Assembly (NCBI RefSeq): GCF_008180415.1
Contig: NZ_VTEI01000010.1
Coordinates: 1 to 38,125 of the forward strand
Source of the DNA: Rossellomorea vietnamensis
GTDB lineage: Bacteria > Bacillota > Bacilli > Bacillales > Bacillaceae_B
Reading direction: 5' to 3'
Length of the DNA: 38,125 bases
Shown here piece after piece: positions 8,291 to 15,990 of the stretch (positions are counted from its first letter, which is position 1; every line of letters begins with the position of its first letter). The notes under the pieces are model-generated. The model was not told the DNA's origin. It did no database searches and was given only the letters and a program-made list of their open reading frames with translations. The translations under genes and the position numbers were made by a program.

Positions 8291-8467
8291 TTACTTCTTA
8301 AATTGATCAACCTTCATTTCAAGATCATCAATCATTCCTATTAGACGGTCGATATCTTCTAAATCAGTGTGCTCTGGATCTATTGAGTCCAGCACTTCCA
8401 GGAACATGTTCAGTCTCTGTTTCAAATAAAGTACCTGATCGTCTCTGTTGCTTGCTGCTTTGCCCAT
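8291..8467 (-). CDS. SE1561 family small protein
   Basis: A 58-aa acidic, helix-rich protein starting MGKAASNRDDQVLYLKQRL and ending MKVDQFKK. The pattern LKQRLNMFLEVLDSI followed by DLEDIDRLIGMIDDLE is that of the SE1561 family of Bacillales, whose function is unknown. The start has AAGGAG seven bases upstream, a SigA-like promoter stands at 8500-8528, and a clear terminator follows, so this is a complete single-gene unit. Confidence 0.85.
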   Translation of the reverse strand: MGKAASNRDDQVLYLKQRLNMFLEVLDSIDPEHTDLEDIDRLIGMIDDLEMKVDQFKK

Positions 8468-8499
8468 ATGTCCGCTCCTTTAAAAGAATTTCCTCTTTC

Positions 8500-8528
8500 A
8501 TCCTACCGAATTCCGCAATGATTGACAA
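8500..8528 (-). promoter_or_regulatory. SigA-like promoter for the SE1561 family gene
   Basis: On the minus strand TTGTCA (8523-8528), a 17-base spacer and TAGGAT (8500-8505). It lies about 33 bases upstream of the start codon. Confidence 0.6.
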
Positions 8529-8558
8529 GCCAATTGGCCAGCCTGTCTTTGTCCTAGT

Positions 8559-8593
8559 AAAAAAACTGACACCCTATATTGATAGAGGTCAGC
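8559..8593 (-). terminator. Terminator after yfkD
   Basis: On the minus strand CTGACCTCTAT pairs imperfectly with ATAGGGTGTCAG, followed by seven T. It starts ten bases past the yfkD stop. Confidence 0.75.
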
Positions 8594-8603
8594 TTTTTGA
8601 TGT

Positions 8604-9473
8604 TTAGCGTGGTTTATCAGTTGTAATGAATCCGAAAGAAACATGGTCCTGAACAGGGATCCAGGCACCGATTCCCTGGGATGTTACATTTTTAACCACA
8701 ATGGAGCGTTTAGATCCTTTCATGACCAGATATACTTCTCCATAGGTCACTTTTCCTTTTTCGTTCACAGCAGGTGCATATCCATACAAGTAGCCAAGAC
8801 GGCTTGGTGAAATGTTATAAACATGATCCTTTTTTGTTCCTGCTCCTACAATCGTTTGGAAGGAAAGTGGAAGCTGGCTGTTTTCCATAGCCTTTAACAA
8901 CATCATTTTTTGAACATCATCTGAATGTGGAACCTTGGCCGTCAATCCGCCTTTGATGTTTTTTTGGGCTTCTTGTACGTAGTGTATCTGATAATTTTGA
9001 TTTCCGCCGCGGTTGTCATAGTAGTTCGTGTTGATTTTCTGATACTCCCAGTTCGGAGCTGTCTCAGTTGATTCATAATTTAATGGCCATTCCCCAAGGT
9101 AAATGGTGGCCCTCATTCCTATTGCGAATGGTGTTTTATTCATACTTGACTCGTTAAACATTCTAATAAGGTTCGGGTTCTCAATTTTCACATCCGAGGT
9201 ATCAAGCAATTCAGCAGTGAGCTCGCTTGGCTGAAGATATGGGAGATCCTGTGTCGGATTCGGATAAGTATTTTCTTTTGCGATATTCAAGACTGAAGAT
9301 GGGATTTGGACTTTTGGCTCAGCCTGCTTTTCGGCAGCCTTCTCTTCATCCTTCTTCTGAACTTTCTCCTGCTTAGGTGCCTTTTGTTTGTCTTCCTGCT
9401 TTTCTGCTGAGGCAGAGGGCAGGATCAAAGATGAGAAAAGGAACATCATAAGTACGATGCGAAATAGTTTCAT
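8604..9473 (-). CDS. yfkD: YfkD family secreted protein
   Basis: Secreted protein of the YfkD family, function unknown, 289 aa. A signal peptide (residues 1-23, hydrophobic FRIVLMMFLFSSLILPSASA) is followed by a lysine/glutamate/alanine-rich linker (about 24-55, charged and repetitive) and then the conserved domain (IAKENTYPNPTQDLPYLQPS, RMFNESSMNKTPFAIG, IYLGEWPLNY). ATG 9473 is chosen over 9494 because GGGAG lies seven bases upstream and the signal peptide begins there. Its position between pdaA and yfkF matches B. subtilis order. A Rho-independent terminator follows directly. Confidence 0.88.
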   Translation of the reverse strand: MKLFRIVLMMFLFSSLILPSASAEKQEDKQKAPKQEKVQKKDEEKAAEKQAEPKVQIPSSVLNIAKENTYPNPTQDLPYLQPSELTAELLDTSDVKIENPNLIRMFNESSMNKTPFAIGMRATIYLGEWPLNYESTETAPNWEYQKINTNYYDNRGGNQNYQIHYVQEAQKNIKGGLTAKVPHSDDVQKMMLLKAMENSQLPLSFQTIVGAGTKKDHVYNISPSRLGYLYGYAPAVNEKGKVTYGEVYLVMKGSKRSIVVKNVTSQGIGAWIPVQDHVSFGFITTDKPR

Positions 9474-9671
9474 GGCGTTACTCCCTTCTTGCATTTGCTT
9501 TTTCTATTGTTAGTTTTTCCGTTGTTTGCATTGTTATCCAAGCTATTTTTAAAAAATGTGGGTTCTCACAAGCTTTAATGTTTATAAAGAAAAAGCTGCA
9601 GCTGGTTTTGGCTATAAAAAAAGGAAGAATATTATTAAGAAGGCGCTAACTGAGGTCCTTCACCCACTTTT

Positions 9672-9702
9672 AAAAATTGAATATTTACAAAATTCAATTT
9701 TT
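9672..9702. promoter_or_regulatory. 31-bp inverted repeat over a -35 box (operator candidate)
   Basis: AAAAATTGAAT (9672-9682), nine bases, then ATTCAATTTTT (9692-9702): perfect 11-bp arms. The -35 element TTTACA (9684-9689) of the sRNA promoter lies in the spacer. The arrangement suggests repressor binding; it does not match the Fur, PerR or NsrR consensus. Confidence 0.6.
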
Positions 9703-9712
9703 ATATTATAAT
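9684..9712 (+). promoter_or_regulatory. SigA promoter of a putative small RNA
   Basis: TTTACA (9684-9689), 17 bases, TATAAT (9707-9712). The expected transcription start is near 9719. No open reading frame follows; instead a short structured segment ends in a terminator at 9808. Confidence 0.8.
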
Positions 9713-9718
9713 AAAAAT

Positions 9719-9808
9719 ACCAGCCGGGATACCGGCAAAAGATTTTCATTCCCTAAATTCCCTACTAAAGAACAAGGCGAGAGCTAAACAGCTTCGCCTT
9801 GTTTTTTT
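9719..9808 (+). ncRNA. Putative ~90-nt small RNA
   Basis: Between a near-consensus promoter and a strong terminator lies a non-coding segment. It begins with a hairpin (GCCGG, loop GATA, CCGGC, 9723-9736), continues with a ~34-nt unpaired stretch with two CCCTA-containing motifs (ATTCCCTAAATTCCCTAC, 9748-9765), and ends in the terminator AACAAGGCG...CGCCTTGTT plus seven T. The C-rich single-stranded part resembles the seed of Bacillus trans-acting sRNAs such as FsrA in style, not in sequence. No ribosome site or ORF is present. No Rfam family that I know fits. Confidence 0.65.
9771..9808 (+). terminator. Terminator of the putative small RNA
   Basis: AACAAGGCGAGAGCT and AGCTTCGCCTTGTT form a long stem (one mismatch) with an AAAC loop, followed by TTTTTTT. 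No protein gene lies upstream on this strand. Confidence 0.9.
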
Positions 9809-10073
9809 GCGGTTGCATTATAGACGGGCGGATCCCGGCAAGCTGAAAAATCATCTTAGTAACAGCGAGAAGCAGATGCTTATATATATTGGCTAGAGTG
9901 AATTGCGGTAATTCTCAGATTTGGCCACACAGGATGTGTTCTTTCACTTCTTGCACAGAATGTAACCATCCTTGTTACAGGAAGACCTGAAAAAACAGGC
10001 CCTTCTAAAAAACCTGGTTAAAACAACCTCCAATAGAACAGATTAATATCGTACATTTAAAGGAGGTTTAAAT

Positions 10074-10493
10074 ATGTCCGTTACATTAAAAGAAAAGATT
10101 GTGGAGTTGATCTCCCACCACAAAGTAGGAACATTGGCTACCATCAGGAATAATAGACCCTATTCCCGCTTCATGATGTTTTACAATGAGGAACTGACTC
10201 TATTCACTGCAACCAACCAGCATGCCCATAAGGCAGAGGACATTGCTCAGAATCCTCACGTCCATATTCTGCTTGGTTTTGACAGAGACAGCGATCATCA
10301 GCACTATGTGGAAATTGAAGCAGAAGCGGAGTTGGAGAAATCCGAGGAACTGAAGCACAAATTCTGGAATGATTATCTTAAGCCTTGGATTACTGCACCC
10401 GATGATCCGGAATATATGCTGCTCAAGCTCACACCTAAGACCATCCTTTATTACGAAAGAACAGGTAAAGAGCCTCAAGAGCTCAGTCTCTAA
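10074..10493 (+). CDS. Pyridoxamine 5'-phosphate oxidase family protein (YdaG / GSP26 like)
   Basis: A 139-aa split-barrel flavin-binding protein of the pyridoxamine-phosphate-oxidase superfamily, similar to the general stress protein 26 type. Visible signatures are HHKVGTLATIRNNRPYSRFMMF at the N-terminus and YVEIEAEAELEKS in the middle of the barrel, ending with LLKLTPKTILYYE. The likely ligand is FMN or F420-like flavin; a true pyridoxamine oxidase role is unlikely at this length. The ribosome site AAAGGAGG is very strong. No SigB promoter was found upstream although related proteins are stress-induced. It stands alone, with a 43-bp palindrome just past its stop. Confidence 0.85.
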   Translation: MSVTLKEKIVELISHHKVGTLATIRNNRPYSRFMMFYNEELTLFTATNQHAHKAEDIAQNPHVHILLGFDRDSDHQHYVEIEAEAELEKSEELKHKFWNDYLKPWITAPDDPEYMLLKLTPKTILYYERTGKEPQELSL

Positions 10494-10502
10494 TACTTAA
10501 CA

Positions 10503-10545
10503 CTTTAAAGCACGAAAAGGGACAGTCCCTTTTCGTGCTTTAAAG
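10503..10545. repeat. 43-bp perfect palindrome
   Basis: Arms 10503-10523 and 10525-10545 (CTTTAAAGCACGAAAAGGGA plus C) are perfect reverse complements around a single A. It could act as a bidirectional terminator through the GGGAC/GTCCC core followed by TTTT, though no long T-run follows the whole stem. The core GGGACAGTCCC recurs in part near 11112 (GGACTGTCCC). Confidence 0.8.
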
Positions 10546-10640
10546 CGTGAACGCAAAAGAAGATGGTACGGTCATTAAGGAACCTTGCCGTACAGTAAGG
10601 GAATGAGATGGAAATGGTATGATTAATGAAATCAGGCTAA

Positions 10641-11100
10641 TAGAGACCACCATGGCTGGAAATCGGCTTTGTTTGGGTCTTTGGGTCTCAAGGATGCGCT
10701 CTAGAGACCACTTCACGCGGAAATCAGCTCTGTTTGGGTCTCAAGAAAACTCCTAGAAACCACCTCACACGGAAATCAGCTCTGTTTGGGTCTCAAGGAT
10801 GCATTCTAGAGACCACTTCAACGAGTAATAAGCTCTCTTATGGTCTCTAGGAACCACTAAGAAGCCACTTCAACCGAAAATGAACTTCGTTGGGGTTTCT
10901 AGAAAGTTCTCCTCTAGAGACTACTTCAACGAGTAATAAGCCCTGTTTGGATCTTAAGAAAAGCACTATAGAAATATAGAAACCACTTCAACTGAGAATA
11001 AGCTTTGTTAAGGTCTCTAGGAAACCCTTAGAGACCACTTTATGCAGAAATAAGCTCTCTCAGGGTCTCAAAGGAAGCACTCTAGTATCAACTTCGAAAT
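10641..11100. repeat. Degenerate tandem array with GAGACC...GGTCTC hairpins
   Basis: About eight decayed units occur. Starts of the TAGAGACCAC-type element include 10643, 10704, 10755 (TAGAAACC) and 10809, with steps of 51-61 bases. In the better units GAGACCACTTCA is followed about 20 bases later by GGGTCTC, forming an inverted repeat. There is no conserved reading frame. It fills the intergenic space between the YdaG-like gene and OsmC. Confidence 0.85.
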
Positions 11101-11146
11101 GCACTAAGCGGACTGTCCCTCTAAACGCGGTGAAGCATAAATGCTT

Positions 11147-11530
11147 TTATGATTTTAATTCAAAGGTTTCTTCAACTTCTATGCTGCCGATGACCGACTG
11201 GACCATTGAGCAGTTCTTTCTTGTTAATTCCATGGCTTTCTGTATTTTTTCTTCTTTTAGGTTTTCTCCTGTTATGGTGAAGTGCAGTGAGACTTTTTCA
11301 ATCCTGTTAGCTTCTTCTTCTTTCCTCTTTACGTCAGCTTTTATTGAAATATCTTTAAAATCCACCCTTTGCTTCTCAAGGATTTTCCTCAGTACTCCCC
11401 CGCTGCATACAGCGATAAAAGAAACCATTAATTGATAGGGGCGGAAGCCAAATTCCTCATTTCCTGAAACTTCCAATCGTCCATATGGAAGGCTGGCAGA
11501 AAAACCGCCTTCTTTCATGTTAAACTCCAT
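11147..11530 (-). CDS. OsmC family protein
   Basis: OsmC/Ohr-type redox protein, 127 aa, likely reducing organic hydroperoxides through two cysteines. The N-terminal half has GFRPYQLMVSFIAVCSGGVL with Cys 42, and the C-terminal half has MELTRKNCSMVQSV with Cys 107, the expected pair. ATG 11530 is used because AGGAG is eight bases upstream; the longer start at 11539 would place the ribosome site inside the gene. It is divergent from yfkF with 260 bases between, and degenerate repeats lie beyond its stop. Substrate is not inferable. Confidence 0.88.
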   Translation of the reverse strand: MEFNMKEGGFSASLPYGRLEVSGNEEFGFRPYQLMVSFIAVCSGGVLRKILEKQRVDFKDISIKADVKRKEEEANRIEKVSLHFTITGENLKEEKIQKAMELTRKNCSMVQSVIGSIEVEETFELKS

Positions 11531-11724
11531 TAAACTCACTCCTTTTTAAATCTGGAAGGTGCTTGACACTCTGTTCACTTTTACAGACGGTTTTCCAAAC
11601 GGCCTGGTCAACACTATCCCTTACAGGACCAGCTGCCGGATATAAGCCGCACTGGAAAATAACCAGCCGCCCGAACTGAATGAACACATCCCTTGCCCAA
11701 AAGTTTACTTCATAATGTTTTATC

Positions 11725-11753
11725 TTGCCAATATAGTGAAATGACGATACCAT
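11725..11753 (+). promoter_or_regulatory. SigA-like promoter for yfkF
   Basis: TTGCCA (11725-11730), a 17-base spacer and TACCAT (11748-11753), ending 36 bases before the yfkF start codon. Confidence 0.55.
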
Positions 11754-11789
11754 CATAGAGGAAATACGTACGTCGGGAGATAGATATTT

Positions 11790-12968
11790 ATGGATAAACA
11801 AATGAAATTCCGCTTTTGGGTGTTAATAAGTATTGTAGCCATTTCAGGATTCTCCCAAGGGATGCTCCTGCCTCTGATTGCTGTCATCTTTGAAGGAGAC
11901 GGACTTTCATCTTCACATAACGGTTTGAATGCTGCTGGCCTTTACATCGGAATCCTTCTCGTTTCCCCTTTTATGGAGGACCCTCTTAGGAAGTTCGGCT
12001 ATAAGCCAATCATTATTGGAGGAGGGCTGCTTGTCATTCTGGCCCTGGTTCTATTCCCTCTATGGAAATCATTCTGGTTTTGGTTTGGCTTAAGGATGCT
12101 TGTTGGAATCGGTGACCATGCCCTGCATTTTGGAACACAGACATGGATCACTTCCTTTTCCCCGGAAAGTAAGCGCGGACGTAATATATCGCTGTATGGA
12201 TTGTTCTTCGGCCTGGGATTTGCGGTTGGCCCGCTGATGACTCCTTTAGTAAAAGTGAATGAATCACTGCCTTTCATCGTCTCTTCCTTGTTATGCTTAG
12301 CCGCATGGGTATTTTTATTTATATTAAAAAATGAACATCCAGAGCAAACAATGGAAGTCAGTTCCTTCCGCAGCACCATGTCGAGGTTCAAGAAAGCAAC
12401 AAAGTATGGCTGGGTTGCCTTTCTTCCACCGTTGGGCTATGGGTTTCTTGAGGCTTCTTTAAACGGAAGCTTCCCCGTTTATGGACTGAGAAATGGCATA
12501 GATGTTACAAGCGTTTCCATCCTGCTGACCTCTTTTGCCATTGGCGGAATTGTATTTCAGCTGCCCCTCGGCATTTTAAGCGACAAATACGGAAGACGCA
12601 AAATCCTGCTGACGATCCTGCTGCTCGGTTTCATCAGTTTTACCGCTGCCGGCTTCCTTGAAGCGTATATACCGGCACTGACAGTTGTACTATTCATAGC
12701 CGGGATGGTTGTAGGCTCCACCTTCTCACTTGGCATCAGCTACATGACCGATTTGATGCCAAGCAAGTATCTGCCGACAGGCAACCTGCTGTGCGGAGTT
12801 GCATTCAGCATTGGCAGTCTTGCCGGTCCCTATACAGGCGGGATCTTCATCGAGCTTTTTAAAAACATAAGCTTCTTCATGATTATAAGTTTTATTCTTT
12901 TATTCATATTCCTGGTCATCCTGTTTTACGGAAAAGAAAAAGCGAGCATACAGCCGGGCCAGTCTTAA
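11790..12968 (+). CDS. yfkF: MFS transporter, YfkF type
   Basis: Major facilitator superfamily permease, 392 aa, with about 12 predicted membrane helices, the first at residues 8-30 (FWVLISIVAISGFSQGMLLP). The loop between the two halves carries the MFS motif A form LGILSDKYGRRKI. Substrate is unknown; the family includes drug and sugar-phosphate exporters. GGGAG precedes the ATG by ten bases. Location near yfkD and yfkH matches B. subtilis gene order. A hairpin at 13060-13085 can end the transcript. Confidence 0.87.
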   Translation: MDKQMKFRFWVLISIVAISGFSQGMLLPLIAVIFEGDGLSSSHNGLNAAGLYIGILLVSPFMEDPLRKFGYKPIIIGGGLLVILALVLFPLWKSFWFWFGLRMLVGIGDHALHFGTQTWITSFSPESKRGRNISLYGLFFGLGFAVGPLMTPLVKVNESLPFIVSSLLCLAAWVFLFILKNEHPEQTMEVSSFRSTMSRFKKATKYGWVAFLPPLGYGFLEASLNGSFPVYGLRNGIDVTSVSILLTSFAIGGIVFQLPLGILSDKYGRRKILLTILLLGFISFTAAGFLEAYIPALTVVLFIAGMVVGSTFSLGISYMTDLMPSKYLPTGNLLCGVAFSIGSLAGPYTGGIFIELFKNISFFMIISFILLFIFLVILFYGKEKASIQPGQS

Positions 12969-13059
12969 CAGCCTGAACTTTATTCTTTCCAAAGCATATG
13001 CTGTATGGTAAAATTAGAAACAATCAAATAGGAAAATTCTGTTTTCAAACGTGCACTAC

Positions 13060-13085
13060 AGCTGTCATCTCCCAAGATGACAGCT
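13060..13085 (+). terminator. Hairpin terminator after yfkF
   Basis: AGCTGTCATC and GATGACAGCT form a perfect 10-bp stem with a six-base loop, followed by TTCGTCGTTTT. The T-run is interrupted, so efficiency is uncertain. Confidence 0.65.
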
Positions 13086-13112
13086 TTCGTCGTTTTAATG
13101 GGGAAATGATGC

Positions 13113-13127
13113 TGATTATTGTTATCA
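13113..13127. promoter_or_regulatory. Fur-box-like sequence
   Basis: TGATTATTGTTATCA matches the 7-1-7 Fur consensus TGATAATNATTATCA at 12 of 14 defined positions and the PerR consensus at 10 of 14. It lies just before the 125-bp repeat array and 650 bases upstream of the metal ATPase gene. Known regulation of PfeT/FrvA-type genes by PerR or Fur makes it relevant, but binding is inferred. Confidence 0.5.
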
Positions 13128-13134
13128 ATTATGA

Positions 13135-13733
13135 ACAAAAGCGGAAGCGCCTTGTACAGCCCCGACAGGCAAATGTTCTCAAGAGAAAAAAAGGCGCTCT
13201 TCCTTTTATTCTCTTGAGGTTATTTGACCCCGAGGGGCTAGGCGCTGAAGCTGGACGAAACAAAAGCGGGAGCGCCTTGTACAGCCCCGACAGGCAAATG
13301 TTCTCAAGAGAGAAAAAAAGGCGCTCTTCCTTTTATTCTCTTGAGGTTATTTGACCCCGAGGGGCTAGGCGCTGAAGCTGGACGAAACAAAAGCGGAAGC
13401 GCCTTGTACAGCCCCGACAGGCAAATGTTCTCAAGAGAAAAAAAGGCGCTCTTCCTTTTATTCTCTTGAGGTTATTTGACCCCGAGGGGCTAGGCGCTGC
13501 AGCTGGACGAAACAAAAGCGGAAGCGCCTTGATCAGCCCCGACAGGCAAATGTTCTCAATAGAAAAAAAGGCGCTCTTCCTTTTATTCTCTTGAGGTTAT
13601 TTGACCCCGAGGAGCTAGGCGCTGAAGCTGGACGAAACAAAAGCGGAAGCGCCTTGATCAGCCCCGACAGGCAAATGTTCTCAAGAGAAAAAAAGGCGCT
13701 CTTCCTTTTATTCTCTCGAGGTCAAACCAGGCG
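13135..13733. repeat. Five tandem ~125-bp structured repeats
   Basis: GCGGAAGCGCC-type starts occur at 13141, 13266, 13393, 13518 and 13643; the last copy is truncated after the inner stem. Each unit can fold twice: an outer stem AGCGCC...AGCCCC with GGGGCTAGGCGCT, and an inner stem CTCAAGAGAA with TTCTCTTGAG. Units end GCTGGACGAAACAAAA. Copies are nearly identical, so expansion is recent. I recognise the outer sequence as a common intergenic repeat of Bacillaceae genomes. It is not coding despite short ORFs in it. Confidence 0.95.
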
Positions 13734-13777
13734 CATACCGCATTTTTAAAAGAAAACGTTTAAAAGGAGAAGAGAAT

Positions 13778-15706
13778 ATGAGCTCACACGCAAAGTCGAT
13801 GTCTGTAAACGCACGCACTGAATCCTCTGCTATTTCTATTCTTGAAAAAATAAAGCCGCATGCTGAACTGATCGCTGCACTCACCAGCGGAGTTTTCATT
13901 TTATTAGGCTGGCTGCTGGCAGATGATTCCTCTTCATTATCAGTCGCCTTCTATCTGCTTGCATTTGTGATTGGAGGCTTTGCCAAAGCAAAAGAAGGCA
14001 TTGAAGAAACCATTGCCGAACGTGAACTGAATGTAGAAATGCTCATGGTTTTTGCGGCAGTTGGCTCTGCCATTATCGGCTATTGGACAGAAGGTGCCAT
14101 TCTGATTTTTATTTTCGCTGTTAGTGGAGCATTGGAGACCTACACCCTTAACAAGAGCCAGCGGGAGATTTCCTCCCTAATGGATCTTCAGCCGGAAGAA
14201 GCTCTTCGTGTAACCGGCCAGTCTGAGGAAAGAGTGCACGTTTCCGAACTATCCATTGGAGATCATATCCTTATCAAACCGGGTGAAAGAGTTCCTTCTG
14301 ATGGACACATCATCAAAGGATCCACAACCATTGATGAAGCTGCCATATCAGGCGAATCGATGCCGGTCACTAAATCCATTTACAGTGAAATTTTCGCAGG
14401 AACTGTAAATCTTAATGGAGCGATCACTGTGGAGATCACTAAACCAAGCAGTGAAACACTTTTCCAAAAAATCATTGACCTTGTCCATTCAGCTCAGAGT
14501 GAAAAGTCTCCATCGCAGCTTTTCATTGAAAAGTTTGAAGGAACTTATGTAAAGTTCGTCTTGCTTGTCGTCCTGCTTATGATGTTTCTGCCTCATTTTG
14601 TCCTGGGCTGGAGCTGGACTGAAACCTTTTACAGGGCGATGGTCCTTTTGGTAGTGGCCTCTCCCTGTGCTCTCGTGGCTTCCATCATGCCTGCCACGCT
14701 CTCCGCCATTTCCAATGGAGCTAGAAATGGCATTCTATTCAAAGGCGGTATGCACCTTGAAAACTTAAGCAATCTGCAGGCAATAGCCTTTGATAAAACG
14801 GGAACCCTCACGAAGGGAAGACCGCAAGTTACAGATATCATCACTCACCCTGAAATAACCGAAAGAGAAGTTCTCAGCATTACAGCCAGCATAGAGAAAC
14901 AGTCAAACCACCCTCTCGCACAGGCAATAGTCAAACATACTGCCAGTTTATATCCTGACTTCCCATTAACGGAGCCCCAATCACTCCAAGATGTTTCAGG
15001 CTGGGGAGTAAAAGCAATGGTGAATGGTGAAGAGTGGAAGGTTGGAAAAGCGGAGTTTGTCGGAAGTGAAGCTGCAATGCAATTCACTGAAGGCAAATCG
15101 GATCAATTGGCTGCTGAAGGGAAAACCATTGTATATGCAGCAAATGAGAATGGAATAGCGGCTATGATTGCATTAAAAGATGTTATCCGTGAAGAGACGA
15201 TGCAAGCTTTGAATTCTTTGAAAAAAGAAGGTATTTTCACCATCATGCTTACTGGAGACAGTGAGAGCACAGCTGGAGCAATCGCCCATGAAGCAGGAGT
15301 CGATGATTATATCGCCAAATGTCTGCCTGAAACCAAGGTGAATGAGTTAAAGAAACTCATCAATCAATACGGTACCGTGGCTATGGTCGGAGACGGCATC
15401 AATGACGCACCAGCCCTCGCAACGGCGAATGTCGGAGTGGCTATGGGGGAAGGGTCTGATGTAGCATTGGAAACTGCTGATGTCGTGCTAATGAAAAACG
15501 ATTTGAAACGTATTGCTGATGCTGTTCGCTTATCGAGAAAAATGCAGCGGATCGTAAAGCAGAACATCATCTTCTCCTTGTCTGTCATCTTTGTACTGAT
15601 AGCCTCCAATTTCTTGCAGGTTCTCGACCTTCCGCTTGGGGTCATCGGACATGAGGGAAGTACCATACTTGTTATTTTGAATGGACTGCGCCTGCTGCGT
15701 TCTTGA
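13778..15706 (+). CDS. pfeT: P1B4-type metal-exporting ATPase, PfeT/ZosA type
   Basis: Heavy-metal P-type ATPase, 642 aa. Order: no N-terminal heavy-metal-binding domain, membrane pairs (about 30-70 and 88-122), actuator domain with SGES (191-194), metal-site helix with SPC (295-297) in place of CPC, phosphorylation motif DKTGT (Asp 339), nucleotide domain with SIEKQSNHPLAQAI, hinge VGDGINDAP near 536, and final helix HEGST (625-629). SPC plus HEGxT marks subtype P1B4; B. subtilis PfeT (first called ZosA) and Listeria FrvA export Fe(II), so iron efflux is the best guess, with Co/Zn possible. ATG follows AAAGGAG by eight bases. The five-copy repeat array ends only ~45 bases upstream, leaving no clear promoter. 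Confidence 0.9.
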   Translation: MSSHAKSMSVNARTESSAISILEKIKPHAELIAALTSGVFILLGWLLADDSSSLSVAFYLLAFVIGGFAKAKEGIEETIAERELNVEMLMVFAAVGSAIIGYWTEGAILIFIFAVSGALETYTLNKSQREISSLMDLQPEEALRVTGQSEERVHVSELSIGDHILIKPGERVPSDGHIIKGSTTIDEAAISGESMPVTKSIYSEIFAGTVNLNGAITVEITKPSSETLFQKIIDLVHSAQSEKSPSQLFIEKFEGTYVKFVLLVVLLMMFLPHFVLGWSWTETFYRAMVLLVVASPCALVASIMPATLSAISNGARNGILFKGGMHLENLSNLQAIAFDKTGTLTKGRPQVTDIITHPEITEREVLSITASIEKQSNHPLAQAIVKHTASLYPDFPLTEPQSLQDVSGWGVKAMVNGEEWKVGKAEFVGSEAAMQFTEGKSDQLAAEGKTIVYAANENGIAAMIALKDVIREETMQALNSLKKEGIFTIMLTGDSESTAGAIAHEAGVDDYIAKCLPETKVNELKKLINQYGTVAMVGDGINDAPALATANVGVAMGEGSDVALETADVVLMKNDLKRIADAVRLSRKMQRIVKQNIIFSLSVIFVLIASNFLQVLDLPLGVIGHEGSTILVILNGLRLLRS

Positions 15707-15765
15707 CTATAGAAAAGTAATTTTACTCAAGTAGTTATAAGCTGCGTGCTCTATTACAGCTTTCA

Positions 15766-15797
15766 TAAAAAAGGGTTTCCCAGTCGGGAAACCCTTC
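15766..15797 (-). terminator. Terminator after the 34-aa ORF
   Basis: AAGGGTTTCCC and GGGAAACCCTT form an 11-bp stem with a four-base loop, followed on the minus strand by TTTTTT. It could also serve the ATPase gene from the other strand, with a poorer T-run. Confidence 0.85.
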
Positions 15798-15818
15798 TTC
15801 CATATAGCTTCAAGTTCC

Positions 15819-15923
15819 CTAGTGGTAGCCGTTTTGACCATTAGCAGATCCTGAAGTTTTATTCTTTGGTTTCTGCTTGCTGTTCTGTTTAGTACCGCCA
15901 TCTTTTTTAGTCTTTTTTGTCAA
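15819..15923 (-). CDS. Small basic Lys/Asn/Gln-rich protein (34 aa)
   Basis: TTG start at 15923 eight bases from GGGAGG, then a 34-aa chain beginning MTKKTKKDGGTKQNSKQKPK and ending SGSANGQNGYH. It has nine lysines, no hydrophobic segment and a composition like minor small acid-soluble spore proteins, but it matches none that I know. The ribosome site upstream and the clean terminator 20 bases downstream argue that it is real. A longer ORF in another frame (15707-15901) has no ribosome site and reads through the terminator, so it was left out. Function unknown. Confidence 0.6.
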   Translation of the reverse strand: MTKKTKKDGGTKQNSKQKPKNKTSGSANGQNGYH

Positions 15924-15990
15924 GGTCTTTTCCTCCCTTAAGTGGTAGTGAGGCTCCTTGTAAGCCTCTTTCCTTAGTCTGCTCTAACTG

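Noticed and set aside
9719..9808. Riboswitch leader
   Set aside because: No gene follows the terminator within 265 bases, and the fold matches no riboswitch class I know; a free-standing small RNA fits better.
11520..11801. 93-aa minus-strand ORF between OsmC and yfkF
   Set aside because: It overlaps the OsmC ribosome site and start and the yfkF promoter, has no ribosome site, and matches no family I know.
13135..13733. CRISPR array or coding repeats (ORFs of 60-118 codons in both strands)
   Set aside because: The 125-bp units are repeated in full with no variable spacers, have no ribosome sites, and fold as nested stems; 125 is not a multiple of three.
15707..15901. 64-aa minus-strand ORF
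   Set aside because: It reads through the terminator at 15766-15797 and lies out of frame with the better supported TTG-started 34-aa gene.
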